A DNA stretch of 63,406 bases from Roseococcus sp. (GTDB lineage Bacteria > Pseudomonadota > Alphaproteobacteria > Acetobacterales > Acetobacteraceae), in the NCBI RefSeq assembly GCF_019747315.1, contig NZ_JAIEQY010000001.1:1-63406 (forward strand), in the 5' to 3' direction. The notes beneath the pieces are model-generated. The model did no database searches, was not told the origin of the DNA, and saw only the letters and a list, made by a program, of their open reading frames with translations. The position numbers were made by a program, and so were the translations under genes. Within the stretch, counting starts at the first letter, position 1; every line of letters begins with the position of its first letter. Shown here piece by piece: positions 40,964 through 50,661 of the stretch.

Positions 40964-41935
40964 ATGATCCAGCGTCGCGCGGCCCTCGCCGCCCCATTCA
41001 TCCTCGCCGCCGCTTCAGCCTCGGCGCAGGCGCCCTGGCCCAACCGTTCCGTGCGCGTGGTGGTGCCCTGGCCGCCCGGCCAGGCGACCGACCTCGCCGC
41101 CCGCATCACCGCCCAGCGCCTGACCGAGACGCTCGGCCAGCCCTTCGTGGCCGAGAACCGCGCGGGTGCGGGCGGCATGATCGGCACCGACCAGGTGGCG
41201 AAGGCCGCCCCCGATGGCTACACGCTGCTGGCCGGCTCCACTGGGCCCATCGTGACCTCGCCGCTCGTGCAGCGCACCGCCTACAATGCCGAGCGCGACT
41301 TCGCGCCCATCTCCATCACCGGCATGTCGCCCTATCTGCTGGTGGTGCCGCCGAACTTCCCGGCCCGCACGGCCGAGGAATTCGTGGCCCTGCTGCGCGC
41401 CCGCCCGGGGCATTACAGCTTCTCCTCCTCCGGGACCGGCGCCACGGCGCATGTGGTGGCCGCGTGGTTCCACGCGCTTGCCAATGTCGATGTGGTGCAT
41501 GTGCCCTTCGCCGGCAGCGGCCCCGCGCTGACCGCGGTGGTGGGCGGCCATGTGAACTACTCGGTCGAGACGCTGGCCGCGACCGGCCCGCTCATCCGCA
41601 ATGGCAGCCTGCGGGCGCTTGGCATCTCCTTCAAGGCGGGCTCCACCCTGGTGCCGGACGTGCCGCCGCTGGCGCGCCTGCCGGGCATGCAGGATTACGA
41701 CGCCGGCGCCTGGATCGGCCTAATGGCGCCGGCCGGCACGCCGCGCCCGATCATTGATCGCATCGACGCCGAGATCGGCCGCGCCATGCAGGCCGGCGAC
41801 ATGCGCGAGCGCCTGATCACCGCGGGTCTCGAGCCGGTCTATCACGGCCCGGATGGGATGCTTGAATACATCGCCAACCAGCGCCGCGGCTTCGCCACCG
41901 CCATCCGCGCCGCCAATATCCGCATCGAGGGTTGA
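40964..41935 (+). CDS. Bug/TctC-family periplasmic binding protein (copy B)
   Basis: This 323-residue protein has a signal peptide (RRAALAAPFILAAASASAQ) and the core NRSVRVVVPWPPGQATDLAA, SFSSSGTGATAHVVAAWFHA and GAWIGLMAPAGTP. The ligand is unknown. It stands one base from a near-identical-length paralogue, and no TctAB membrane components accompany it. Confidence 0.88.
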   Translation: MIQRRAALAAPFILAAASASAQAPWPNRSVRVVVPWPPGQATDLAARITAQRLTETLGQPFVAENRAGAGGMIGTDQVAKAAPDGYTLLAGSTGPIVTSPLVQRTAYNAERDFAPISITGMSPYLLVVPPNFPARTAEEFVALLRARPGHYSFSSSGTGATAHVVAAWFHALANVDVVHVPFAGSGPALTAVVGGHVNYSVETLAATGPLIRNGSLRALGISFKAGSTLVPDVPPLARLPGMQDYDAGAWIGLMAPAGTPRPIIDRIDAEIGRAMQAGDMRERLITAGLEPVYHGPDGMLEYIANQRRGFATAIRAANIRIEG

Positions 41936-41936
41936 G

Positions 41937-42908
41937 ATGATCCTGCGCCGCGGCCTGCTGGCCACGCCTTTCATCCTGGGTGCGACGGGCGCTTCCGCGC
42001 AGGCCACCTATCCCAACCGTCCGGTCCGCGTGATCATCCCCTGGCCGCCCGGCCAGGCGACCGACCTCGCCGCCCGCGTCATGGCGCAGCGCCTGACGGA
42101 AACGCTGGGCCAGCCCTTCGTGGCCGAGAACCGCGCGGGCGCGGGTGGGATGATCGGCACGGACCAGGTGGCGAAGGCCACGCCCGATGGCTACACGCTG
42201 CTCGCGGCCTCGACCGGGCCCATCGTCACCTCGCCGCTCGTGCAGCGCACGCCTTTCAATGCCGAGCGGGACTTCGCGCCCATCGCCATCACGGGCATCG
42301 CGCCGCTCGTGCTCGTCGTGCCGCCGAACTTTCCCGCGCAGACGGCGGCCGAGTTCATCGCCCTGCTGAAGGCCAATCCGGGGCGCTACACCTTCTCCTC
42401 CTCCGGCACTGGAGCAACCGCGCATATCATCGCCTCCTGGTTCCATGCGCTGGCGGGTGTGGATGTCGTGCATGTGCCCTTCGCCGGCAGCGCGCCGGCG
42501 CTGACGGCCGTGATGGGCGGGCATGTGAACTATTCGATCGAGACGGTGGCCGCGGCCGGGGCCGCCATGCGCAACGGGCAGCTCCGCGCGCTCGGCATCT
42601 CCTTCCGCAATGGTTCCTCGCTGGCGCCGGGCGTGCCGCCGCTGGCCGCCCTGCCCGGCCTCTCCGCCTTCGATGGCGGCGCCTGGATCGGCCTGATGGC
42701 GCCCGCCGGCACGCCCGCCAGCGTGATCGAGCGCATTGACGGCGAGGTGGGCCGCGCCATGCAACTGCCCGAGATCCGTGAGCGCGTGGCCGCCTCGGGC
42801 CTCGAGCCCGACTACCGCAACGCCAGCGCCATGGCGACCTACATCACCACCCAGCGCGCCGCCTTCGCCGAGGCGATCCGCGTCGCGAATATCCGCATCG
42901 AGGGCTGA
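41937..42908 (+). CDS. Bug/TctC-family periplasmic binding protein (copy C)
   Basis: This 323-residue paralogue of the preceding gene shares long stretches with it (for example PWPPGQATDLAAR, FVAENRAGAGGMIGTDQVAK, LRALGISF), pointing to a fairly recent tandem duplication. It has its own signal peptide (RRGLLATPFILGATGASAQ). The start ATG 41937 lies one base past the upstream stop, so both come from one message. Confidence 0.88.
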   Translation: MILRRGLLATPFILGATGASAQATYPNRPVRVIIPWPPGQATDLAARVMAQRLTETLGQPFVAENRAGAGGMIGTDQVAKATPDGYTLLAASTGPIVTSPLVQRTPFNAERDFAPIAITGIAPLVLVVPPNFPAQTAAEFIALLKANPGRYTFSSSGTGATAHIIASWFHALAGVDVVHVPFAGSAPALTAVMGGHVNYSIETVAAAGAAMRNGQLRALGISFRNGSSLAPGVPPLAALPGLSAFDGGAWIGLMAPAGTPASVIERIDGEVGRAMQLPEIRERVAASGLEPDYRNASAMATYITTQRAAFAEAIRVANIRIEG

Positions 42909-42974
42909 TTCCGCCCCCCGCTTGCGCGCAGCGCCGCCCCGGCGAAAACTGCGCGCAACGCGAGGGAGGAAGCC

Positions 42975-43739
42975 ATGCTGCAACGTCGCCTGTTCCTGGG
43001 GCTCGGCCTCGCCGGGCTGCTGCCGGCCGCGCCGCGCGCGGCCAACGCGCTCCAGGTGATGACATCCGGTGCCTTCACCGCGCCGCTCGAAATCCTCGCC
43101 CCCCGCTTCACGGCCGAGACCGGGCACCAGATCGCCCTTGTGCGCGGCGCCTCGATGGGGGCGGCACCCGATGCGCTGCCGAACCGCCTGGCACGCGGCG
43201 AGGCGGCAGATGTCGTCATCCTCGCCCGCGGCTCGCTCGATGGGCTTGTGCGCGCGGGCCTCGTGCGCGCGGGCAGTGAGCGGGACCTGGTGCATTCGGC
43301 CATCGCCATGGCGGTGCGCGCGGGCACGCCGCATCCGCGCATCGGCACGTTGGAGGAGTTCCGCCAGGCGCTGCTGAACGCCGCCAGCATCGGCTATTCC
43401 TCGAGTGCCAGCGGTGTCTATCTCTCGACCGAACTCTTCGCACGCCTGGGCATCGCCGAGCAGATGCAGGGCAAGGCCCGCCAATTCCCGCGCTGGGTGG
43501 GCCGCGAGGTCGCGAACGGCGTGGTGGAGGTCGGCTTCCAGCAGGTCAGCGAGTTGCTGCCCATCCCGGGGATCGAGATCGTGGGGCCGCTGCCCGCACC
43601 CATCCAGCGCGTCACCACCTTCTCGGCCGGGATCGGCACGCGGGCGGAACAGCCGGAGGCAGGGCTGGCGCTGATCCGCTTCCTGGCCTCGCCGGCCGCG
43701 CAGGAGGTGATCCGCGCAGCCGGGCTCGACCCGGCCTGA
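42975..43739 (+). CDS. ModA-like molybdate/oxyanion ABC substrate-binding protein
   Basis: This 254-residue type-2 periplasmic binding protein has a signal peptide (RRLFLGLGLAGLLPAAPRAANA) and ModA-like stretches: LQVMTSGAFTAPLEILAPRF, GEAADVVILARGSLDGLV, YSSSASGVYLSTEL and the ending IRFLASPAAQEVIRAAGLDP. No ModB or ModC partner is nearby. The start ATG 42975 has GAGGGAGG close upstream. Confidence 0.82.
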   Translation: MLQRRLFLGLGLAGLLPAAPRAANALQVMTSGAFTAPLEILAPRFTAETGHQIALVRGASMGAAPDALPNRLARGEAADVVILARGSLDGLVRAGLVRAGSERDLVHSAIAMAVRAGTPHPRIGTLEEFRQALLNAASIGYSSSASGVYLSTELFARLGIAEQMQGKARQFPRWVGREVANGVVEVGFQQVSELLPIPGIEIVGPLPAPIQRVTTFSAGIGTRAEQPEAGLALIRFLASPAAQEVIRAAGLDPA

Positions 43740-43769
43740 GGGGCGCATCCGGCGGGCCGCCGGCCGGCC

Positions 43770-46652
43770 TCACACCAGCGGATTGCCCGCGGCGATCAGC
43801 CGCTGCACCAGCATGCGCTGGGCCGCCCCCTCGCCTCGCGTCAGGCCGGGTTCCAGACCATCCAGCACCCGGATGCCAGCGGCCAACGCCGCGTCCAGCG
43901 CGGCGCCGGCGGGTGCGACCAGCACATCGCCCGGCACCATGATGGCCGGTCCCTCGGCCGGGGGCGTGGCCGGCAGGCCGAGGCGTGGCCAGGCCCAGCC
44001 ATGCGCCGTGACCCAGCCCCGTGGCGTCAGGCGGCAGGGTTCGGGGCGCAGTACGCCCAGCCCCTCGCGCAGCAGGGTGAGGATGCCGGGCTCCATCGCC
44101 GCAAGATCCACATCAAGCCAGAGGCGCGGCTGGCGGGGTGCGGGAAAGCTGGCCGCCAGCGCCTCGCCGGCGGCGCCGGCCTCGCGCGCCGTCAGCGGCA
44201 GGTCCCGGGTGATGGCCAGCATGGCGGCCAGCCCCGCCTGCCGCCCGGCGCCATAGGCCTCCTCCAGCACGCGCGCATAGGTGGCGGCGATGCGCGGCGG
44301 GTTGAGCTCCCGCCGCGCCCATTCGCTCGCCTGCCGGCCCATGGTGGCGCGCATGGCCGCATCCCGGCCCATTTCGAGCAGGGCAGCCGAGAGATCGGCA
44401 AGCTCCGCCGCCTCGGGGATGAGGCGGCAGCCGGAGGCCTCCATCTCGGGCATGGAGCCATGGCGATTGGCGATCAGCGGCAGACCCGCCATCAGCACAT
44501 CCTTGGCGGCGGCCGAGGTCTCGCCCCGGCTGCCGCTGCGCAATTGCACCGCGATGTCGCTCGCTGCAAGCCACAGGCGGTAGAGGTCGGGCGGCACACG
44601 GCCCGTCAGGGTGACGCGGCCGCCGAGCCCCATCCGCTCGGCCTCGGCCTCCAGCAGGGCGGCGCCGCCATGCGCCTCGCCCACGAAGACCAGCCGCGCC
44701 GCGCCGGATTGCCGGGCGAGCAGGGCGAAGGCGGCCAGCACGCGCTCGGGCAGCTTCTGCGGCGTGATGATGCCGAAGGAGGTCACCACCAGCGCCGCCT
44801 CCGACAGGCCCAGCGCCGCCCGGGCCGCCTCGCGCGGTGGCAGGGGCACGGGCTGGCGCATGAGGGGCAGGATCACGGTATGGGTGAGCGCCGCCACGCC
44901 ATACTCGATCTCCAGCAGCCAGCGGGCATGGCCGGAATGCACCACCACGCCCAGCGCCTCGGCCAGGGGGCCGGCCGCCCCGGCCAATTCGCGCTGGCTG
45001 AAAATCGTGTGGTAGCCCTCCTCCCGCACCAGGCGGGTCGCGCGCGGCTCGGGCGGGTCGGCGCGCAGGTCCAGCCAGTTGCGCAGGTCGGTGATGGCGG
45101 ATTCATGCAGCGTGACCACGCCGGGGATGCGCGGCAGCAGCTCCGTCAGGGCGCGCGCATGCATGGGGTTGTTGCCGATCTGGTAGAGCACGCGGTCGAA
45201 GCGGCCGCCCTCCACCGCGAAATCCTCCTCGCTCATCCAGGGCAGGCGGCCGGCCAGGGCGCCCTCGGGCGGGGCGGCGCTGACCAGCGTCACGGCGTAA
45301 TGCGCGGCCAGTTCGGGCGCGAGTTCGGCCGCGTAGTCGGCGATGCCGCTCGGCGTCGGCGGCAGGGGCGAGACGAGGGCCAGGCTCAGCCGCCGGCGCG
45401 GGCGGGGCCAGGGCTTGCCGGGGGCGGGGGGGATGCGCGGGGGAAGGCGCTCGAAGGTGGCCCAGGCCTCCGCCGCCACGCGGTCCCAGCTGAATTCGCG
45501 CGCCCGGCGCCGGCCATAGGCGGCGAGGTCGGCGCGCAGGTCGGGCGCCTCCAGCAGGCGCTGCATCAGGCCGGTCAGCGCCTGTGCATCACGCGGGTCG
45601 AACAGCGCATCGGCGCGGCTCATCACCTCCGGCAGGGCGGAGCTGTTGCTGGCGATGCAGGGGGCGCCGCAGGCCATGGCCTCCAGCAGCGGCAGGCCGA
45701 ACCCCTCGGCCAGCGAGGGCATGACGAAGAGGCCGCAGCTGGCGTAGAGCCCGGGCAGGTCCTCCTCCGGGATGAAGGGCAGGCAGACCAGCTCCTCATC
45801 GGTGAGGCCCGCGGCGCGGCCCTGCTCGCGCAGATAGGCCGGGTTCACATGGCCGATGGCCAGGCGGTGGCGGGCGCGCAGCGCGGGCGGCAGGGCGGCA
45901 TGGGCGCGCAGCAGCAGCCCCTCATTCTTGCGGAAATCCCCGGCCCCCAGGTAGAGCAGGAAGCCCTCGCTCAGCCCGTAGCGGCCGAGCAGCGCGGCCT
46001 GCGCCGCCTCATCCAGCTGGGGCGGGGCGAAGCCGGGCGAGACGCCGCCGCCCACCACCACCACCCGGTTCGGCGGCACGGGCAGGTGGCGCAGCACCTC
46101 GGCCCGCGTGGCCTCCGAATTGGCCAGCAGCGGCGTGCAGGCGGCCAGCTCATCGAGGCAGCGGCCATACCAGGGCAGCAGCCCCGCCTCGCGCCAATGC
46201 CCGTCCAGGTAAAGCTCCCGCAGGGTCATCGGGATCAGGTCATGCACCGTGGCCGCGATGGGCGGGCGCTCCAGCTCGGCCGGCCAGGTGGTGACGGCGT
46301 CATGCCGCAGCCCCTCGAAGACCGATCCGATATGCAGCAGGTCCGGCGCCACCTGGGTGATGGCCTGGGCGCGGAGATGCTCGGCAAAGCGGCGCAAGGG
46401 CGTCTGGGGGGCGCCGTGGGCGGCGCAGCCCTCGGGCGCGGTCCAGCGGTGGATGGCGCCGAGCCCGATCAGCGGGGCGAATTCGTGGGACAGCCAGGTG
46501 GCGGAATCGCCCAGGTGCGCATTGAGCAGCACATGCACCTCATGCCCGCCCCTTCCCCGCGCCAGGGCGCGCGCCAGCTCCAGGCTATAGCGGCCGAGAC
46601 CCGCCGCGCGGGAGGCCCCCTGCACCCCCTGCAAATCCAGCAACAGCCGCAT
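43770..46652 (-). CDS. Large protein with two GT4-type glycosyltransferase domains
   Basis: This 960-residue protein has two GT-B domains. Domain 1 (about 1-400) has the retaining-glycosyltransferase EX7E motif in SLAEGFGLPLLEAMACGAP. Domain 2 (about 415-780) starts SLALVSPLPPTPSGIADYAAEL and has a weaker equivalent around SRGETSAAAKDVLMAGLPL. The remaining 180 residues show no recognisable domain. It could add two sugars in sequence to a surface polysaccharide or glycoprotein. It lies 3 bp after the next large glycosyltransferase gene and is probably co-transcribed. Confidence 0.82.
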   Translation of the reverse strand: MRLLLDLQGVQGASRAAGLGRYSLELARALARGRGGHEVHVLLNAHLGDSATWLSHEFAPLIGLGAIHRWTAPEGCAAHGAPQTPLRRFAEHLRAQAITQVAPDLLHIGSVFEGLRHDAVTTWPAELERPPIAATVHDLIPMTLRELYLDGHWREAGLLPWYGRCLDELAACTPLLANSEATRAEVLRHLPVPPNRVVVVGGGVSPGFAPPQLDEAAQAALLGRYGLSEGFLLYLGAGDFRKNEGLLLRAHAALPPALRARHRLAIGHVNPAYLREQGRAAGLTDEELVCLPFIPEEDLPGLYASCGLFVMPSLAEGFGLPLLEAMACGAPCIASNSSALPEVMSRADALFDPRDAQALTGLMQRLLEAPDLRADLAAYGRRRAREFSWDRVAAEAWATFERLPPRIPPAPGKPWPRPRRRLSLALVSPLPPTPSGIADYAAELAPELAAHYAVTLVSAAPPEGALAGRLPWMSEEDFAVEGGRFDRVLYQIGNNPMHARALTELLPRIPGVVTLHESAITDLRNWLDLRADPPEPRATRLVREEGYHTIFSQRELAGAAGPLAEALGVVVHSGHARWLLEIEYGVAALTHTVILPLMRQPVPLPPREAARAALGLSEAALVVTSFGIITPQKLPERVLAAFALLARQSGAARLVFVGEAHGGAALLEAEAERMGLGGRVTLTGRVPPDLYRLWLAASDIAVQLRSGSRGETSAAAKDVLMAGLPLIANRHGSMPEMEASGCRLIPEAAELADLSAALLEMGRDAAMRATMGRQASEWARRELNPPRIAATYARVLEEAYGAGRQAGLAAMLAITRDLPLTAREAGAAGEALAASFPAPRQPRLWLDVDLAAMEPGILTLLREGLGVLRPEPCRLTPRGWVTAHGWAWPRLGLPATPPAEGPAIMVPGDVLVAPAGAALDAALAAGIRVLDGLEPGLTRGEGAAQRMLVQRLIAAGNPLV

Positions 46653-46655
46653 GGA

Positions 46656-49586
46656 TCAGCCCTTGCGCGTCACGGCCAGGCGCAGGGCGGCGCGGCCGGC
46701 CTCTCCCCCGGGCAGCGGCGGCAGGGGTTCGGTCGTCTCGGCGCGCAGCCGGGCCTCGATGGCGAAGAGCCGCGCAGGGGTCAGGGCGCGGGCATCGCCA
46801 CCATGCGGCAGCATCAGCGCCTCGATCATCGCAAGGCGCGAGGCGACATCGGCTTCGGCCGCCCATTGCAGCGCCGCGAGGCGCAGCGGCGGCACGCTGC
46901 GATCGGCCATGTCGAGCGCGATCTCGGCCCAGCCCGCCTCATCAGTGGTGAGGCTGAGCGGCAGCACCAGCGCGCCGCCCGCCTCGGGCAGCGGGGTGCG
47001 GCCGCCCGGGTGGCGCAATTCGCCGGCCGCACCGGGGCGCAGATGCAGGTGCAGCAGGATGCGCAGCGCGCCCACCGCCGCCTCCGGCACGCGGAAGCGC
47101 AGCACGGCATCCGGCGCCTGGGCCGCCACGCCATGCGCATCGGCCGATTGGCTCCAGCCCTCGGCCAGCAGGCTCAGCCAATCCTGGTCGGTGGCGCCGG
47201 CGCCAAACAGGATGGCATGGCCCGGTGTCAGCGGGCGGTCCTGCCGGGCCGCGGCAGTGACCTCGGCCAGGGCGACGCGGATGGGCCGGCGCTCGCCCTG
47301 GGGAGGCGGGTCGTGCGGGCCATCCAGCACCACGCGCAGCCGCGCCCGCCCGGCCGGCAGGTCGAGCGCCAGCAGGGCAGGCTGGCCGGGCTCCAGCGGC
47401 GCCCATTGCAGCGGCGCATCGCCGAGCGCCAGGCCCACGCGATTCTCCGAAGCCCAGGGCACCGTCTGGAAGCGGAACCAGGCGCGCAGCGGCGCGGCGC
47501 ATTCGAGCTCCAGCGTGCCGGAGGGGCCGATCAGCCAGGCGCCCGGCGGCTCCGGCGGCTCGAAGCCGGCGCCCAGCACCATGCCCAGGCCCAAGGGGTC
47601 GGTGCCCTTGCCCTCGGTCGAGAAGCTGATGGACTGGCCCGGGGCCAGGCGCGGTGCCTCGGGCATGGGGCGCTGCGGCGGGGGGGCTGCCAGGCAATCC
47701 GCCACCTCGGCCAGGAAATGCCGCGTCACATCGGGCCAGCCACGCGGCGTGAATTCCGCGCGCAACCGCGCCTCGGCGGCGGCCAGCGCGACGCGGTCAG
47801 TTACGAAATGGCGCACGCGCGCGGCGATGTCGCGCGGGCTATAGGCGTCGATCGGCTCGGCGAAGCCGCCCGCGGCCTCGGGTGTGGCGCCTTCCATGGC
47901 GGCGAGGCAGAGCTTGCCCAGCGCCAGCGATTCACCCACCGGCAGCCCCCAGCCCTCGGTGAAGGAGGGGAAGATGGTAAAGAGGCAGCCGCGATAAAGC
48001 CCCTCCAGCTCGGGGTCGGAGACGCCGTGGACGAGGCGGATGCGCCCCTCCAGGAAGCGGGTGGATTCCAGCTGGGCCATCAGGTCATCCACCCGCCAGC
48101 CCGGCCGGCCGACGAGGATGAGGGGCGGCAGCTCCAGCCCTTCCTGCAGCAGGATCTGCCAGGCCTGGAACAGGGCCAGGTGGTTCTTCCGGGATTCGAT
48201 CGTGCCGACGCAGAGCACATAGTCCTGGCCGCGCAGTTCCTCGATCGCCGCCGGGAAGGCGTCGGCATCGGGCTTGTCGGGCGGGCTGATCCGGTGCGCC
48301 AGCGGCATGGGGCGGATCGGGATGGGCGGCGCTTCCAGCGCGGCCCATTGGCGGCCCAGCTCGGCCGCCGTGAATTCGGAAATGGTGAGGGCAAAATCCC
48401 AGAGCCCCGCCCCCTCGGCCAGGCCCTGGCGGAAGGCCTTCACCGTGCCCTCGCTGGTGTGCTGGGGATGGGTCAGGGGGATCAGGTCATAGATCAGCAC
48501 GCCGATGCGCAGGCCCGCGGCCCGCAGCCGGGCCAGCGCCGCCGGCACCCCCGCCCAGAACCAGAAGGCGCCGAGCACGAGAAACAGCCGCGCCGAGGGG
48601 AGATGCGTCACCAAAGCGCGGTCCATGGCGCCGGCCACCAGCGCCCGGGCGCGCGGCAAATGATGCGGCTCATGCAGGCAATAGGCGATGATGGTCGCCA
48701 TGTCCTGCGGCGCCAGCGTCCAGAGCGGGCCGAAGCGCTCCGCCAGGAAGACGAAGCGCGCCTGCTCCGCGGCCTGGGGATCGGCCAGGATGCCTTCGGC
48801 CAGGCCCAGCTGGACACGCTGGATGCCGGTGGCGCGGCCGGTCTCGTGCAGCATCGTCAGCAGGTCGGTCACGTCGTAGAGGTTGGGCCCGCCGGGCGTG
48901 CCCTCCTCCGGCGGAATCCCGCCGGCACGGCGCACGGCCTGCCAGCTCCGCCGCTCCGGCTGCAACCGATAGGCCTCCAGCGCGGCGGCAATCGCGGCCT
49001 GGCGCTTGCCCAATTGCAACAAGGCCGTCGAATGGGCGCAATGCGCGGCCGGGTCGTCCGGCGCGCGGGCGAGTTCCTGCTCGACCTGCTGCAACCGTTG
49101 CAGCCCCTCGCGCTCCCGCTCGGACATCTGCCGGGGGGAGACGCCCTGCGGCCGGGGCCGGACCTCGATGCCGGCCAGCGCGGCCAATTCCTCGGCCGCG
49201 CGGTTGACCGGGGCCAACTGGTCGGAGAGCGCATAGGCCGCCGCCGCCTCATCCAGGCGTCCCTGCAATTTCAGCGCATGGCCCAGCAGGAGGGGGATGT
49301 CATGGTCGCGGGGCGAGAGACCCTGGGCGTGGCGATAGGCCTTCTCGGCCGCGGGCAGATCGCCCGATTCCTTCAGCGCATTGCCCCATTGCACCCAGAT
49401 GGCGGCGTCATCCGGACGCAGCCCCAGGTAGCGCTCGTAGTGGCCCGCGGCCTCGGGCCAGTTGCGCTGGTCCCGCGCGGTGTTGCCGGCGTGATAGGCC
49501 GAGATGGCGGCGGCTTGCGCAACCTTTCGCTCGCGTTCCGCCCGGCGCGCGGCTCTCCAGCGGATCAGCAGGGCGAGTGGGTTCAA
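46656..49586 (-). CDS. Large TPR-glycosyltransferase fusion protein
   Basis: This 976-residue protein starts with a basic segment and TPR-like helices (about 25-130, NWPEAAGHYERYLGLRPDDA). A GT4-type domain follows (about 220-620) with CVGTIESRKNHLALFQAW and the EX7E motif in FPSFTEGWGLPVGESLALG. The C-terminal 330 residues are rich in predicted beta strands and resemble no domain I can name; a carbohydrate-binding role is possible. The TPR part may dock the enzyme on a partner. A GC-rich hairpin precedes its start. Confidence 0.8.
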   Translation of the reverse strand: MNPLALLIRWRAARRAERERKVAQAAAISAYHAGNTARDQRNWPEAAGHYERYLGLRPDDAAIWVQWGNALKESGDLPAAEKAYRHAQGLSPRDHDIPLLLGHALKLQGRLDEAAAAYALSDQLAPVNRAAEELAALAGIEVRPRPQGVSPRQMSEREREGLQRLQQVEQELARAPDDPAAHCAHSTALLQLGKRQAAIAAALEAYRLQPERRSWQAVRRAGGIPPEEGTPGGPNLYDVTDLLTMLHETGRATGIQRVQLGLAEGILADPQAAEQARFVFLAERFGPLWTLAPQDMATIIAYCLHEPHHLPRARALVAGAMDRALVTHLPSARLFLVLGAFWFWAGVPAALARLRAAGLRIGVLIYDLIPLTHPQHTSEGTVKAFRQGLAEGAGLWDFALTISEFTAAELGRQWAALEAPPIPIRPMPLAHRISPPDKPDADAFPAAIEELRGQDYVLCVGTIESRKNHLALFQAWQILLQEGLELPPLILVGRPGWRVDDLMAQLESTRFLEGRIRLVHGVSDPELEGLYRGCLFTIFPSFTEGWGLPVGESLALGKLCLAAMEGATPEAAGGFAEPIDAYSPRDIAARVRHFVTDRVALAAAEARLRAEFTPRGWPDVTRHFLAEVADCLAAPPPQRPMPEAPRLAPGQSISFSTEGKGTDPLGLGMVLGAGFEPPEPPGAWLIGPSGTLELECAAPLRAWFRFQTVPWASENRVGLALGDAPLQWAPLEPGQPALLALDLPAGRARLRVVLDGPHDPPPQGERRPIRVALAEVTAAARQDRPLTPGHAILFGAGATDQDWLSLLAEGWSQSADAHGVAAQAPDAVLRFRVPEAAVGALRILLHLHLRPGAAGELRHPGGRTPLPEAGGALVLPLSLTTDEAGWAEIALDMADRSVPPLRLAALQWAAEADVASRLAMIEALMLPHGGDARALTPARLFAIEARLRAETTEPLPPLPGGEAGRAALRLAVTRKG

Positions 49587-49593
49587 GGTTGCG

Positions 49594-49622
49594 CTCCGGG
49601 GATCATTTCCCTTCCCCCGGAG
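49594..49622. promoter_or_regulatory. 8-bp inverted repeat before the TPR-glycosyltransferase gene
   Basis: CTCCGGGG pairs with CCCCGGAG over a 13-nt loop in the 62-bp gap between ilvE and the glycosyltransferase start at 49586. On the minus strand one arm contains GGAG, the only purine-rich segment before that ATG, so folding could hide the ribosome-binding site or act as a weak ilvE terminator without a T-run. Confidence 0.35.
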
Positions 49623-49648
49623 TGCCCTGTCCCGTCAAGCGTCACCGC

Positions 49649-50527
49649 TTATCCGCGGCGGTTCACCAGCGCGTCGTAATCCTTCATCAGCGTCTCGGTG
49701 ATGGTGCCCGGCGTGAAGTCGCGGCTGCCGATGCGCCGCACCGGCGTCACCTCGGCCGCCGTGCCCGCGAGGAAGACCTCGGTGGCATTGGCGAGTTCGT
49801 CCGGGTGGATCACGCGCTCCACCACCTTCATCTGGCGCTTCTCGGCCAGGCTCATCACGGTGCGGCGGGTGATGCCGTCCAGGAAGCAGGTGGGCTTGGG
49901 CGTATGGACCTCGCCATCCATCACGAAGAAGGCATTGGCGCCGGTGGCCTCGGCCAGGTCCCCCTTCCAGTCCAGCATCATGGCGTCGTCGGCGCCTTCA
50001 TCCATGGCGGCCTCCTTGCTCATGGTGCCGATCATGTAGAGGCCGGCGGCCTTGCTCGCGGTGGGCGCGGTCTCGGGATGCGGGCGGCGCCACTTGGCCA
50101 TGGCGAGGTTCACGCCCGTCATGCGCTGCTCCACGCCGAAATAGGCGCCCCATTCCCAGACGGCGATGGCCAGCTGCACCTTGGTGGCGCGGGCGGCGAC
50201 CCCCATCTCCTCGGAGCCGCGCCAGGCGATGGGGCGGACATAGGCGTTGGTCAGGCCATTGCGGCGGATGGTCTCGTTGCAGGCATCGTCGATCTGCTGC
50301 GCGGTGTAGGGGATCTCGAAGCCCAGGATGCGGCCGGACTGGATCAGCCGCTCGGTGTGCTCGCGCAGCTTGAAGATTTCGCCGGCGTAGCAGCGTTCGC
50401 CCTCGAAGACGGCCGAGGCATAATGCAGACCATGAGAGAGGACGTGCAGCTTGGAGTCGCGCCAGGGGCGGAACTCGCCATTCCACCAGATCACGCCGTC
50501 ACGATCGTCGAAGGGAACCAGGGCCAT
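49649..50527 (-). CDS. ilvE: Branched-chain amino acid aminotransferase
   Basis: This 292-residue class-IV PLP aminotransferase performs the last step of Leu, Ile and Val synthesis. It has HVLSHGLHYASAVFEGERCY with the substrate-contacting residues, the PLP lysine in TASKAAGLYMIGTMSKEAA and GITRRTVMSLAEKRQM near the end. The start ATG 50527 has GGAGG five bases upstream. It is divergent from the MarR-type regulator. Confidence 0.93.
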   Translation of the reverse strand: MALVPFDDRDGVIWWNGEFRPWRDSKLHVLSHGLHYASAVFEGERCYAGEIFKLREHTERLIQSGRILGFEIPYTAQQIDDACNETIRRNGLTNAYVRPIAWRGSEEMGVAARATKVQLAIAVWEWGAYFGVEQRMTGVNLAMAKWRRPHPETAPTASKAAGLYMIGTMSKEAAMDEGADDAMMLDWKGDLAEATGANAFFVMDGEVHTPKPTCFLDGITRRTVMSLAEKRQMKVVERVIHPDELANATEVFLAGTAAEVTPVRRIGSRDFTPGTITETLMKDYDALVNRRG

Positions 50528-50608
50528 GTGTCCTCCATTGCGCCGATTGAGACCCGAACGGAATGCCGGGAGACGGATTGGCGCATCATCCTGTCGCGTT
50601 GCCCGTTC

Positions 50609-50638
50609 TTTGTAGAATGACTGGAAAAAATGTGTCAA
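50609..50638 (-). promoter_or_regulatory. Possible sigma70 promoter for ilvE
   Basis: On the minus strand a perfect TTGACA (50638-50633) is followed after 18 bp by TACAAA (50614-50609). It points toward ilvE with a leader of about 75 nt. The -35 element coincides with one candidate start codon of the divergent MarR gene, so that regulator could control both directions. Confidence 0.4.
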
Positions 50639-50661
50639 TGAAGCTGACCGAAAACGGAAAC

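Noticed and set aside
44001-49679. An open frame of 1892 codons on the plus strand, opposite the two giant glycosyltransferases
   Set aside because: Its sequence is low-complexity (Gln, Arg, Gly, Ala-rich) without any domain. It arises because high-GC third positions on one strand remove stops on the other. The minus-strand genes have clear motifs.
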